Part shown: piece by piece, positions 41,055-50,771 of the stretch
Layout of the letters: every line of letters begins with the position of its first letter
How positions within the stretch are numbered: the first letter of the stretch is position 1
Assembly: GCA_947184155.2 (NCBI GenBank)
Contig: CAMXCT020002344.1
Coordinates: forward strand, 1 to 64,000
DNA from: Cladocopium goreaui
Lineage: Eukaryota; Sar; Dinophyceae; Suessiales; Symbiodiniaceae
Reading direction: 5' to 3'
Length of the DNA: 64,000 bases
The notes under the pieces: model-generated
The model's input: only the letters and a program-made list of their open reading frames with translations
The model's database searches: none
Told to the model about the DNA's origin: nothing
Translations under genes and position numbers: made by a program

Positions 41055-42300
41055 ACTAGGGCTAGGTGGCAAAGCCCCTGGTCCAGTCTACGGCCAGAGA
41101 CAGTGCTGAACTGAGATTGATTGGGGCCAGCGAGGTGATACCCCTGACCAGTCTACGGCCAGAAATATCACACTGGATTCTTTGCGGGGGAAATGATATT
41201 TTATAATGATGAACCCGGATGGTAAATGCTGAGCCAAACAAACAAGCAAACAAGGGAAAATGAAGGAGAGGATGATGCTGGAAATCCTGGACCAGTCTAC
41301 GGCCAGAAAGACCAGGCACCAAACCCGAGAGGACAAACAGCGCAAAGGGAAGAAAAGACAGACAGGAGGCAGAAGAGTAGAAGCAGCGAGCAAGGCGGGG
41401 GAAGTTGAAATCCCGGAGGCAAATAGACCGAAATGCTGAGCACCAACTCAAAAAGAGAAAGACCGAGGGGGAGCACAAATGGGCGAGAACGTCCAGAAAA
41501 GGCCAAGGCCAGAGGGGGAGATGACCACGAAAGGGGAGCCAGGAGGGCACGAAAGAGCAAGAGCAACCAACCAAAACAACGCCAAGCGAAACAAACAAAC
41601 AAACCAAACAAACCAAAAAAAGGGGGGGTAAGGCACTGACAGTCCTGAGCCAGTCTACGGCCAGAAAAATCAGGTACCTATACTCCCAATAAAAGACAAG
41701 GAAGCGGAGAAAGAAGAAGGAAAGAGTGATACAGGCAAACAAGACACTCAATGCTAGCAGAGCAGCCCCACCTACGGATGAAGGAAACAAGACAATTGCC
41801 AGGATGCCGTGTCAAGGTGAGCACTGGTCCAGGGTAGCAGAATACACCTTTATTGTCTAACTTGAGCCAGAGCGGTCAAAGGCACACAGGCACAGTATTA
41901 TAACCCGCCATCGGTCGAATCACTACGTGCATACATGCGGGTTACATATTTCAGAAGGTGACTGTTGATGGGGTAGTCAACCATACCTAAGGTGGTCAGG
42001 GGACACCTTTTTCCGTGCAGTTTGCCTCATGAAAGCTCGGCTTCTGATGGGATATCATAATTTGAGCCTTGGTTCATTGATCCTATCCGAATTCCTCACA
42101 GCACACCTACCCTAGCCCACTCAAAGGTTGATACAAACACACCAGTTGTAAAAGCCAGTAAGGCACTGTTGGAAAAATTCAAAACGATAAAGAGACGAAG
42201 AAAGCTCAAACCTCACATGAGCAAGAAGTTGTGCATCCGATGAAGGCCGGTGCTCACTCCTTTGTTACTCCGCGCTCTCCAGGTGTTATGGGAATTGGCT
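41055..42300. other. Spacer with four GTCTACGGCCAGA motifs and a pyrimidine-rich tract
   Basis: On the minus strand this is the upstream region of the large helicase gene. Motif copies lie at 41086, 41151, 41295 and 41653, all in the same orientation. The minus strand is pyrimidine-rich from about 41640 to 41200. An open frame at 41790-41062 translates to a Phe/Leu/Cys-rich product in which the motif shows up as repeated LAVDW or SGRRLV, so I regard it as an artefact of composition. From 41800 to 42300 I see no gene. Confidence 0.65.
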
Positions 42301-43410
42301 TTAGTCTAACTGATCCAGAAGTGTTCCTGGCTGGGCCAACCCACCAGGGCGACGAAGTTCTTCTCTGATTCGAACAGGTAGGTACAGGCCTTCCAGAACA
42401 CGTCGCCATCGATGCGTCGTGTAGCACCCTCTCGTTATATGCGGCCTGGAACTGTAATACTTCTGGACTAGATTGCCTAGGAGGATCTTCGCGTGGTCTG
42501 TCATAGCAGTGTCATCACACATTGGGTGTTGAGTCCCATCTGCGCTTTGTTGGATTGGAGTCCTATTGGGGAGGAGATCAGCCAATGTATCCTCTTGACC
42601 TTGGACAAATGATATTTGTACCGCGTTAACAGATTCCTGGCGTGACAAGAAGCCAAACCAGTACCATGGATGGTCACATAGCGACACAATGGGTGTAGTC
42701 CTCCACGGGTCTGCCCTCGCCTCCAGTAGCAATTGCACATTTTTCCTGTGTCGGTGCAGAACGGCCGTCATCAAAGGTGGCACTGCGTCACCTTCGGGGT
42801 GTACCATTGCTTCTTCTTCTAGGAGTAACTGGACTAGATGTGAGTTACCGAGCTCAACTGCCAGTTCCAACATAGTAGTCGGCTGCTGCTTTGGCGGGAT
42901 GATGTTGGGGTTAGCCAACGATTGCAAGAGCAAATACGTAAGGCTGACCCCAGGCCGAGGGAAGTACAAGTCCTTGGAAGCTTGAAATTTATATGCATCA
43001 CTGTCGTTGTCTCGGAAGATTGCCAGTGTGAGCAGTGAGCTGGTGTGTCCACCATCTGGAACACACCACGTAAGGTCAATTCCTTGGCCTAAAAGGTACA
43101 AAAGGTCAATGACATCTTTTTCATATAACGCTGTCATTAGCGTCTGGTAGTGCTCGGCGGTTGGGTATTGCAATTTTTGCACCAGATAGCATACCTCTAA
43201 GTCTCGAGGCGTCATCTGAGAACTGATGGTTCGCACCGGAGAGAGCATCCCCGCCGTGCTGCTCAGGTAGAGAACAATCTGAAAGGGGGAGTCTAGGGCA
43301 AGCTTCCGAGCCATCTGTTCCATGAGGTCCCATCCGACTGTCACCCCAGCAACCACCTGTGTGGTCAGCTCTTCGTTGCCATTAATGCCATGGCGCACAA
43401 CTACTCGCAT
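42301..43410 (-). CDS. Ankyrin-repeat protein with possible ubiquitin-like N-terminus
   Basis: 369 residues from an ATG. The first ~80 residues have alternating strands and one helix, consistent with a beta-grasp fold (tentative). Ankyrin-like repeats follow: YQTLMTALYEKDVIDLLYLL (~88-107), TMLELAVELGNSHLVQLLL (~177-195) and PLMTAVLHRHRKNVQLLLEA (~209-228). No enzyme motif is seen. It lies in a same-direction series of genes. No motif copy sits within its 400-bp upstream spacer (43411-43821), in which I see nothing else. Confidence 0.7.
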   Translation of the reverse strand: MRVVVRHGINGNEELTTQVVAGVTVGWDLMEQMARKLALDSPFQIVLYLSSTAGMLSPVRTISSQMTPRDLEVCYLVQKLQYPTAEHYQTLMTALYEKDVIDLLYLLGQGIDLTWCVPDGGHTSSLLTLAIFRDNDSDAYKFQASKDLYFPRPGVSLTYLLLQSLANPNIIPPKQQPTTMLELAVELGNSHLVQLLLEEEAMVHPEGDAVPPLMTAVLHRHRKNVQLLLEARADPWRTTPIVSLCDHPWYWFGFLSRQESVNAVQISFVQGQEDTLADLLPNRTPIQQSADGTQHPMCDDTAMTDHAKILLGNLVQKYYSSRPHITRGCYTTHRWRRVLEGLYLPVRIREELRRPGGLAQPGTLLDQLD

Positions 43411-43821
43411 TGCTGTATATTTACTCTGATAACCAGATGGGAGGAAAGTAAATCTTCGGGGGCAAGCAAATCGGTAAGTTCTAAATTGATCCGATCACCT
43501 AAATCACACAGGATGCATAAAAACTGCTGCAGAACAGTCAGTAATTTGAGCCCATGAAAATACACCGGAAGCTGCGAGAACCTAACGATAATTAGAGACA
43601 AGGGGGGGTATCAGCTAGGGTAAATCTTATGGGGAACCAAAAGAAACCTCATTGCAGTATTAGCAGGCCAGTTCGCATTATTTACGTTTTACGACACCTT
43701 GCCGACTCCTAATGGCAAAACTCGATCAACAAAGCACGCTTTATTTTGAGACACCGTCTGAAGGATGCATGTCAGCAGTCTTCGCTACGGTCATGTACAT
43801 CCAAACAAAAATTGCTCATGT

Positions 43822-45003
43822 TCACTGGTGGGAGTCCTGTTGCTGCTTCTCTTCTTGAGCAGCTTGGTTCTCATCTTGTGGATGCTCTTGCACAACCTCC
43901 TTGGTGGAGCTCGCACTACCTTCGACCACCACTTCTTTCTGGATTTGCTCCAGGTTCTCTACAACAGTTGCCATTTGGTTCACTGCCTCTTGAAACACGG
44001 TTAGCAAGGTTCTCGCATAGGCAATTTGAGGTTCTTTCCTGTCACCTCCGTCTGCCTTGGGTGCAAGTGGCGGCACTTGTCCACAAGTCCATTGCGCGGC
44101 TATTGCTGTTCCCTTCGCTTTCTCTGATGATGAGGATACCTCCTTTTCTGGATTGGCAAAGGTGGCATTGAGAGTTTGCATGTCTCGGGCACTATACGTA
44201 CCGGTGGCATCAAAAGGTCTGGCACCACCTTGCCCCATGGGGCCTGGGTGTTTGCGCTTCCCATAGGACATTACTCCTTTCTGTGCTGTCGGTCGCATAT
44301 CATATTTATCTTCAAATCCTGTGGTAAAGGTTTCTTGGTCAGCCCACTCTATCCTTGTATTGTCGTTGAGGGCGATAAGACAATCCTTCTTTTTGCTGCC
44401 TTCTGAGCCCACTGCATAGGTGTGCCAGCACTTCGTTCTGTTGGCTAGAATATGATGCTCATGCATCTTGTTTGAGTAAAAGTGATTCAGCTTTTCATTA
44501 TTCGGATGGTTGGAGATGATGGCGAAACGACGAGGACTGACCCAGATCCACAAGTCTTCTTGAAAGGATTCCGTGGTGTAAAAGGGCCAAATAACACGGC
44601 CTCCCATTTCAACGAAGCTGAAGCTAGTGTATTCATCATCACTGCTTTCAGAATCAATATGGCAGAAGTCGTGCGTAAGCTTAACAGAGCTAGAGCCCGG
44701 GAAACTGCCTGGAGGTTCCTTCATGTTCTCATCGATTATAATGTTCCAGCACTCTGAATTGATGACCATCCGATACTCATAGAAAGCCCAGGTATAGACC
44801 TGCGGGCCAATATGCTGATAACTGCCTTGGTGATAGTACACCTTAATGCCATCATATTCTTGGACAAAGGTCTCTTTGTAGCCACAGTGGAGAGGTTCTG
44901 GGTTATTACCTGTAGTGGTGGCCTCAGTTGGCCCATCTTTGTTCATTTGGCCAAGCTGTGGGCCTGCCTTCAAACTCCACTTGTCTCCGACCCATTGCGT
45001 CAT
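43822..45003 (-). CDS. Unknown protein sharing an RRFAI-type domain with the 47725-48528 gene
   Basis: 393 residues from an ATG (MTQWVGDKWSLKAG). The central region has Trp/Tyr-rich strands and WVSPRRFAIISNHPNNE, then NKMHEHHILANRTKCWHTYA and ALNDNTRIEWADQE. The 47725-48528 product has NSRRFAIVARSAQQ, HAYNLLGNRIEVYA and ALTDRTRINRA in the same order, so the two are paralogous. The C-terminus is a helical, Glu/Gln-rich, probably coiled-coil segment (AVNQMATVVENLEQIQKEV). Function unknown. Its leader (45004-45300) contains a pyrimidine tract and one motif copy at 45287. Confidence 0.65.
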   Translation of the reverse strand: MTQWVGDKWSLKAGPQLGQMNKDGPTEATTTGNNPEPLHCGYKETFVQEYDGIKVYYHQGSYQHIGPQVYTWAFYEYRMVINSECWNIIIDENMKEPPGSFPGSSSVKLTHDFCHIDSESSDDEYTSFSFVEMGGRVIWPFYTTESFQEDLWIWVSPRRFAIISNHPNNEKLNHFYSNKMHEHHILANRTKCWHTYAVGSEGSKKKDCLIALNDNTRIEWADQETFTTGFEDKYDMRPTAQKGVMSYGKRKHPGPMGQGGARPFDATGTYSARDMQTLNATFANPEKEVSSSSEKAKGTAIAAQWTCGQVPPLAPKADGGDRKEPQIAYARTLLTVFQEAVNQMATVVENLEQIQKEVVVEGSASSTKEVVQEHPQDENQAAQEEKQQQDSHQ

Positions 45004-45548
45004 GGCGATACAGCTGATTGGCGCCGGCTACTTCCGTGTAGTGTTTGGGTTAGAAGGAAAGACGCAGAAACGAATGCCAGGCAGATCAGGGGGGACAGCA
45101 GGGCAAATTCTCACTGCAGAGGAGTTTGATACTGTCGAGCAAAACAGAAGGAGGAGGACAGAGACGTAAGCAAACGAAAAAAGGGGGAAGGGCAAAAGGC
45201 AGCAAGAACCAAAAAAAGAGGGGGGGAGGACAGGCAAAGAGGGGAAGAAGGAGGGGGGGGCAAGGCGAGGGTACACCCCTGAGCACGTCTACGGCCAGAA
45301 GTGTGAGAGCCCCCGCCTTGCGTTAAGTCTGGGGAACGGATAGTTTGAGCCGAGAAACGGTATCGTGCAGACTGTATTTGAATACTGTCCTCACTCTAAC
45401 TGAACTGCAACCTTACCAAAGGATTACTTGCTATGCAACCGTCAGTATGTGCATGAATTGGATCGCAACATGACACGGGAGTAAGCTGTGCCTCCATTTT
45501 ACTCTGCGCCTTTTTATCCGCGGGGCGTATGTCACAGATACATGCGAC
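45004..45548. other. Spacer with pyrimidine tract and motif copy
   Basis: On the minus strand: motif (45299-45287), then a C/T-rich tract (about 45270-45130), then the start of the 393-residue gene at 45003. Frames across the tract give Pro/Leu/Phe-rich artefacts. The stretch 45310-45548 is the 3' flank of the next gene and shows no ORF. Confidence 0.6.
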
Positions 45549-45944
45549 TTAGGAGAAAGAGCGAAAACATGCAAGCTCTGTATAACTTTGTTGGACAAGT
45601 ACTCTAGCCACTCGAACCGTAGAGGAATCCGTGATCGTTATGCCCTCCAGGCAGAGTTGGTCGAGCAAGTGATCGTCAATGTAGCTGATGTGCTCATCTG
45701 TGAGAGAACATTCGCACGGAGTGCGCTGTACCAAACCATTGGAGAGCAGGATATATTCTTGATAACGTGCAACATCAAGTCCAATCGCTGCAAACGTTGC
45801 TGTGCTAGCTGTCCACACTTCAGCATCACGGGATCGCAGTATAAGTATTACCAGTTCAAGGTTGTGTCCAATAATACTCTCTGCTGGCCGTTCTTCAGCT
45901 GACACTGCCGCCAGCTCCCCATCAACCGCATCAAGGTGCTTCAT
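45549..45944 (-). CDS. Small hypothetical protein
   Basis: 131 residues from an ATG (MKHLDAVDGELAAV). Mixed helix/strand composition with no recognised motif or membrane segment. The upstream spacer of about 600 bp carries one motif copy at 46216. It is kept because it starts with ATG, has unskewed composition, and continues the orientation of its neighbours. Confidence 0.45.
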   Translation of the reverse strand: MKHLDAVDGELAAVSAEERPAESIIGHNLELVILILRSRDAEVWTASTATFAAIGLDVARYQEYILLSNGLVQRTPCECSLTDEHISYIDDHLLDQLCLEGITITDSSTVRVARVLVQQSYTELACFRSFS

Positions 45945-46547
45945 GTCTAGGAGTTAATCTAGCATCTCTAGTCAATATTGGCCAACCTTACATGTTAGTC
46001 GAATAGGCCGTTTTCCAGAGCCATGAATATGAAGGAACATGAGGGACCTAGCCAGAGGATCTTCTAGAAAAACACCTGCACACTAGCGATGCACAGCTTG
46101 AAACTACACAACAAGGGGAAAGTGGCTATAAGGGAAGGGGGCACTTTACATAACGCCTAGGAATGGTCACGATTCACGTATGGTCATCTACTACTTGACA
46201 GGTGCAATCCGACGCGTCTACGGTCAGAGAGACACCGTGTCAGGTAGTTCCTAAGAATTTGAGTTCAGAAAGATATACAAGTTCAATTAATACACTAAAT
46301 TCGTAGTGGAAACAACCATAACTTCATCATGGTGAAAGTGGGTCAATTTGCAGCAAGCGTGTCAACTTCATGGCTGCTGCGTTTTGACTCCAAACTGTTT
46401 GAGATGAAATGGCTGCAGGCTGACTCTGCATGCTTACGTAGCAAGAGACTAGGGCGGTGTAATATACCCTGCTGTCGCGAGTAGCCAGCACTGTTGACAT
46501 CCTAGGTTGTGTAATCTGGATTGCCACACTCACCTTCTGCTCATTTT

Positions 46548-47369
46548 TCACAGTAAGACTACCCTTGGAGACAACAGCTCACTGGTGGAGTCACTTACCA
46601 CTGCAGTGGGTGGATCCTGCATAAGGATCTGAATACGCACGTGCGGTTGGAGTTCTCTGACGATGTCTCTGAGCAGGGTACTTTGGGCCACCGAAACAAC
46701 CGCAGTGTCGACTCCGTCAGAGACTTCCGTCCATGTCCTGATGTTCCAAGGTCTGTTAACTCGCAGTAATACAAAGGTCAATTCAACCAGAGATGAGACG
46801 GGCGCAGCAAGCGCCTCTGTATCCATGTACCCTCCCAAATTGGCTGTGATGAGTACTGTCCTGACCACAATTCGAAACGGATGAGCATCAAGAGGGACAG
46901 GGTATCTGCCTGAACCATCAGTTAGGGAATTTGAACCTGCGGGAATTAAAAAAAGCCGGTTAATCCAGACTCCTCTATCTGCCGGGCTACAGAAAGTTGC
47001 CAATCGTACAATGTCATGATGTGTCTCTGCCATCGCTATAAGAAGCTGATGGGTGATAAATTGACTCGTGCGTTCCACTTGCATGAGGTCTCTGTCAAGT
47101 GTACTGTACAGCCACTGCAACCCAGACGTCTCATCCGGGAATAATATGACAAGACCACTCTGCAGAAGTTTGACTGTACGACGCAGGTCTCTTAATGTAT
47201 TGGTCAATTCCTGGGCAGCTTCCAGGCCATGCATAAGCATTCTGACCGACGATGGCACTTGATGACGATCATGTCTGAACCGCGCATGGGCCATGAGGCT
47301 TGCAGCTAAGGTTATACTGTAATGTTTCACTGCATGTGTCAAGGGGCAGGAGGTAGGAGGAGTAATCAT
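46548..47369 (-). CDS. Hypothetical protein, 273 residues
   Basis: ATG start (MITPPTSCPLTHAV). Mostly helical in the first half (AQELTNTLRDLRRTVKLL), with strand-rich hydrophobic sequence later (FRIVVRTVLITANLGG). No domain recognised. At its stop another frame opens on GTG (46551-46327, 74 codons) with similarly protein-like sequence (QKVSVAIQITQPRMS), so the gene may be frameshifted near its 3' end and really extend to 46327. The upstream spacer 47370-47724 shows no gene and no motif copy. Confidence 0.5.
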   Translation of the reverse strand: MITPPTSCPLTHAVKHYSITLAASLMAHARFRHDRHQVPSSVRMLMHGLEAAQELTNTLRDLRRTVKLLQSGLVILFPDETSGLQWLYSTLDRDLMQVERTSQFITHQLLIAMAETHHDIVRLATFCSPADRGVWINRLFLIPAGSNSLTDGSGRYPVPLDAHPFRIVVRTVLITANLGGYMDTEALAAPVSSLVELTFVLLRVNRPWNIRTWTEVSDGVDTAVVSVAQSTLLRDIVRELQPHVRIQILMQDPPTAVVSDSTSELLSPRVVLL

Positions 47370-47724
47370 TTAGGAAGAGAAATCCAATAACAGGAAAAAG
47401 AAAGAACAACAGAAGTCGAATCCCAAGGGCAGATGAAAGGTAGATTTCTACTGTTCTTGTGCTTTCAGCGACAGCTTGGCTGCTACCACCTAGGCTACTG
47501 CCTCACTTTATCAGCCAGAAGAGAAAAACCGGGCATGTGCACACGGACATGGGCACAGATCGAAACATGGTTAGTCTTGACCAGATTACATATATTGCGA
47601 AAAAACTAGCAAACCAGTGGTAACTATTTTAATAGTGCCACAAACTGCCCTACTTTTTCAGGAGGGGCGATCTAGCGTCTCCACTGTCTTTACAGGGCAA
47701 AGTCAACGGCTGTAGTAATGCAGG

Positions 47725-48528
47725 TTACCCCGCAAATAGCGCCGCATAGGCTTCACTGAGCATCTGCCAGCTCTGCTGTACCTGATAACTGGCTCTGTTT
47801 GCTTCATGGATCGCGTCATTGTGCTGCTTCTGCAAGAGGATGGTCCTTTCACGGAGGTGGAATATTCTTTCTTCCTCACTGGCATTGTTGGGGAATTTCC
47901 CCGCAATTGCATCACGGCAGGTTTGGGATTGTCGAAAATCAAAACTTGAACGGTCATCCTCGTGAATCGCTCGGTTAATTCTTGTGCGATCTGTGAGAGC
48001 AATTCCATCTGCCTGGGGGGCATATACCTCAATGCGATTACCCAACAAATTGTAAGCGTGCATAACTTCTGCTATGATAGTGCATTGTTGGGCACTTCGC
48101 GCTACAATGGCAAAGCGGCGTGAGTTCGCCCAACAAGCATAACCATAGTGTCGGATCTCTGCCGCGAAGGGATAAAAGCCTTTGCCAGCCACCTCCACCC
48201 ACTCCTGAAGATACTCCTCATCTGTGTCATGGGTGATAATCTTATGGAAACCATGAGGTAGGCGTTCTCGTAAGAGTACATTTTCGTCCGGTGGGAGCCA
48301 AGTCTCATCATCTGCCCACAAAATGTTCCACTTCTCCATTTGGATCCATACCCATGCTTCCAACAGGTTGAAGGGAACGCACCCTATTTCAATGTTTCTG
48401 CAATGTCGATGCATTGGAAAATTCCCTCGGTGTAAGCACATCATAGTGTTGGAGTTATTGACAATAGGATCGACTGTGTAGCCTTTCCAATGGTAATTCT
48501 CCAGGAACGTAATCGACGGCGATGCCAT
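47725..48528 (-). CDS. Unknown protein, paralogue of the 43822-45003 product
   Basis: 268 residues from ATG 48528 (MASPSITFLENYHWKGY); the open frame extends 12 codons upstream only from a GTG. It shares NSRRFAIVARS, YNLLGNR and ALTDRTRIN with the 393-residue protein, and its C-terminus is likewise a helical Gln-rich segment (ANRASYQVQQSWQMLSEAY). It has several Trp-rich strands in the first half. No catalytic motif. A motif copy with conserved flanks lies about 150 bases upstream (48676-48730). Confidence 0.6.
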   Translation of the reverse strand: MASPSITFLENYHWKGYTVDPIVNNSNTMMCLHRGNFPMHRHCRNIEIGCVPFNLLEAWVWIQMEKWNILWADDETWLPPDENVLLRERLPHGFHKIITHDTDEEYLQEWVEVAGKGFYPFAAEIRHYGYACWANSRRFAIVARSAQQCTIIAEVMHAYNLLGNRIEVYAPQADGIALTDRTRINRAIHEDDRSSFDFRQSQTCRDAIAGKFPNNASEEERIFHLRERTILLQKQHNDAIHEANRASYQVQQSWQMLSEAYAALFAG

Positions 48529-49168
48529 GGCTAGGGCAGAGCTTGACGATGTAGAGTGATGCACCCTTGTCGTGTCTCCTTTCCAGAAGAGATGTCGGGA
48601 AATTCACTTGCTCAAATGTCAAGTTGTCAGGCATTGGTATCGGCTGTGATGTGCTTGCTTAACAGTCTTAGACCCCGACAGGTGCAACCCGACACGTCTA
48701 CGGTCAGAGGAGCACCGTGTACAGGTAGTTGTGTTGCATCTAATAACTCAAGAAGCCTTAGTTGGTAGTGGTCACCAGACGTATGAGTAGTACACAATTA
48801 CAAGGATACAACAGACTTGAAAGGTTTCAGGATTGTAAGCTAGCTGCGAATAACACCAGCCATACCTTTCAGAGCACAACCTGCACGTTTAGTGACTGCA
48901 ATTCTTCTTATGGTGCTGAGAGCCACAGAAAGACACGATAGTTACACTCAATTGGTGGAAATACATAAAAATAAGGTACAACACACCAGATAATTGGTCG
49001 GATCACATGAATGATGTATAGTGGGAAATCAACAGATACAACCCGATAGTTCCAAGGTTAATCCCGTTTCCGACTGGTCTACGTAATCCATAAAAGACAC
49101 TAGTTTGCCAAACGCGCGCTCACTTTCCTGCTGCAGCAGTCACTGGTATAAAAGTGTCCTATATACTG
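48529..49168. other. Spacer with one long motif copy
   Basis: Contains the ~55-bp motif element at 48676-48730. Otherwise I see no ORF with protein-like composition and no repeat. Confidence 0.5.
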
Positions 49169-49597
49169 TTATGGTTCCGTAGTGAAATTCGATCCAAGCT
49201 CCTCTTTACTTCGTGGGTGCCAGTGTTGCATGATATCTTTCTGTGCAGCGGCCACATCTGCTGCACACTCTCTCTGATAGGAAGCTGCGCTGATTTCTAC
49301 CTGCGCTAGTGCTTTCTGTGCTTCAGCAATATCATTCAGCAGTTGTTGTGGGGCACATAAGAGGGTTCGCGCTGTTGGATCAGCTTTGCTAAGAGCATCG
49401 GCTGCTTCGGAAACCGTTTCTCGCAGCATACTGCTGATGGTATATTCGCTGATGGCTGTTGCCATTTGGATCAGCTTGGCCTCCTCCATGGCTTCAACGT
49501 TGTCGTTGGTGAGCTGTTGTTCGTGAAAGGTATCATTAACCACGTCACTCAGTACAGGACTAGAAGTTCTCTTCTTAAATCGAGGTAACTGTTGCAT
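49169..49597 (-). CDS. Small helical hypothetical protein
   Basis: 142 residues from an ATG (MQQLPRFKKR). Almost entirely helical, Ala/Glu/Gln-rich, probably coiled coil (SEAADALSKADPTAR, IAEAQKALAQVEISAAS). Its C-terminus resembles the fragment at 6014-6302 and, more loosely, the helical tails of the 393- and 268-residue neighbours. A motif element lies 22-74 bases upstream (49619-49671), the closest spacing of motif to ATG apart from the large helicase gene. The 49672-50079 spacer shows nothing else. Confidence 0.5.
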   Translation of the reverse strand: MQQLPRFKKRTSSPVLSDVVNDTFHEQQLTNDNVEAMEEAKLIQMATAISEYTISSMLRETVSEAADALSKADPTARTLLCAPQQLLNDIAEAQKALAQVEISAASYQRECAADVAAAQKDIMQHWHPRSKEELGSNFTTEP

Positions 49598-50079
49598 GGA
49601 TACGAAGGGTAGAAGCCTGGCAGGTGAGACCCCGACACGTCTATGGTCGGAATAACACCGTGCCAGGCAACCTACCTTTGTCTCACATGAAACATCCTAA
49701 TTAGGGCATGGGCAGTATCAACTACACCATTTCAGGGGGTGCCATCAGAATCTTAGTTTGGAGAAGATGAAACACTCAGTGCCTTCTCGGTGATCATTTA
49801 TTAAAATACGAGGCTCACTACCGACTCAATGGATGACAGAAATAGCATTTAGTCTCGTGGATGTTTGAGCCAGAGTGTCTGCGACTTAGCCACACGGTGC
49901 TACAGGCATAAAAATCATTTGATGACTCATCACCTTTGGGCAACCCGAGTAGCTACAGTATATTAGGAATGCAAATTGTGAAAGCATGGATCTCCACCTT
50001 ATTAGCATTATTGCCAATTTGCACGAAAGAGTCCGAAATATCCACTGCTTTTGACTTACCGCCTGGTAATTGATAGCTG

Positions 50080-50478
50080 TCAGCGGGCTGGTGTTCGACC
50101 CCGCGACCTTGATTCACTCGTCGAGCAGGTTGTACCACGCCGTTGGGCTTGCCATTGATGGAAATAACAAGATCGCTCTATCATGGTCACTGAGTGCTTC
50201 CGTCTCGGAGACACAGTCAGGGTCTTCTGCGTCTGCTCGTTACCCGGGATAAGAGTGTAAGCCCTCTCCATCGCCTTGTGGGCCTCAGTCAAGTGTTCTA
50301 GCATTTGATGAGTCTCTGCTTTCTTCGGATCAAAGGTGGCGATGACCTCTTCAAGTGAACTCTTGATCTCGCTGATTCGAGCGGATTGATCCCAAGCGCC
50401 AATATGCTTACTTGCCACATCTACCTTACTTGCCATGGTTCGTAGTGGAGGGGAATGGATGTGCCCACCATCACTCAT
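50080..50478 (-). CDS. Small hypothetical protein with helical N-terminal half
   Basis: 132 residues from ATG 50478 (MSDGGHIHSPP); the frame reaches 50505 only from TTG. Residues ~20-80 are helical (ISEIKSSLEEVIATF, MLEHLTEAHKAMERAY), similar in style to the 49169-49597 product. The last ~50 residues are Ser/Arg-rich and low in complexity, and may be read out of frame after a lesion near 50220. Function unknown. Confidence 0.4.
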   Translation of the reverse strand: MSDGGHIHSPPLRTMASKVDVASKHIGAWDQSARISEIKSSLEEVIATFDPKKAETHQMLEHLTEAHKAMERAYTLIPGNEQTQKTLTVSPRRKHSVTMIERSCYFHQWQAQRRGTTCSTSESRSRGRTPAR

Positions 50479-50771
50479 AGGGCTCAGTACGTTCGGAATT
50501 GCCAACCTTCAAGATGAGAAGGCTGGCTTGAGCATACACGCTGAGGCTGAAATGACAGGGGGGAGCTCTACAAGATCCTCAACTGTGTCCGACGGCTTGA
50601 AGAGAGGAATAGTTATGCAAAAGATGTGGTGTGTTGGGTGGTCGCTATAGTTAGAAATGTCAAATCTTGGGCTGCTGTGAGTCCTGTGGATTCGTGCAGA
50701 CAGAGTCGCTAACTGTTTCCTGTTTCTTGCGTTCGATAGGTACGATCATTAGTCGGCGTGGACGTCTTATT

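Larger units (their letters stand above)
32246..49671 (-). repeat. Family of 11 dispersed 40-55 bp motifs, core GTCTAYGGNCAGA (plus-strand reading)
   Basis: Cores begin at 32264, 33153, 33233, 41086, 41151, 41295, 41653, 45287, 46216, 48696 and 49639. All 11 read in the same direction. The three at 46196-46248, 48676-48730 and 49619-49671 also share flanks: CAGGTG about 15 bases to the left and CACCGTG followed by CAGG to the right. The 41-kb group shares CCTG on the left and CAGG on the right of several copies. They lie outside genes and mostly upstream of minus-strand starts. The coordinates given span the whole set. Confidence 0.75.

Noticed and set aside
41062..41790. 242-codon minus ORF resembling a multi-pass membrane protein
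   Set aside because: Its hydrophobicity comes from a pyrimidine-rich tract; the dispersed motif itself is translated repeatedly within it, and the real gene starts at 41054 in another position.
46196..49671. The dispersed motifs as integron attC sites
   Set aside because: Short stems exist, but there is no integron integrase, the motifs are upstream rather than downstream of every gene, and some genes have none.
41861..49875. CTTGAGCCA or TTTGAGCC phrases (41861, 45344, 49864) as relics of the dinoflagellate spliced leader
   Set aside because: Only about nine bases match the 3' end of the leader, the rest does not, and no complete leader sequence was seen. Recorded because all three lie upstream of minus-strand genes.
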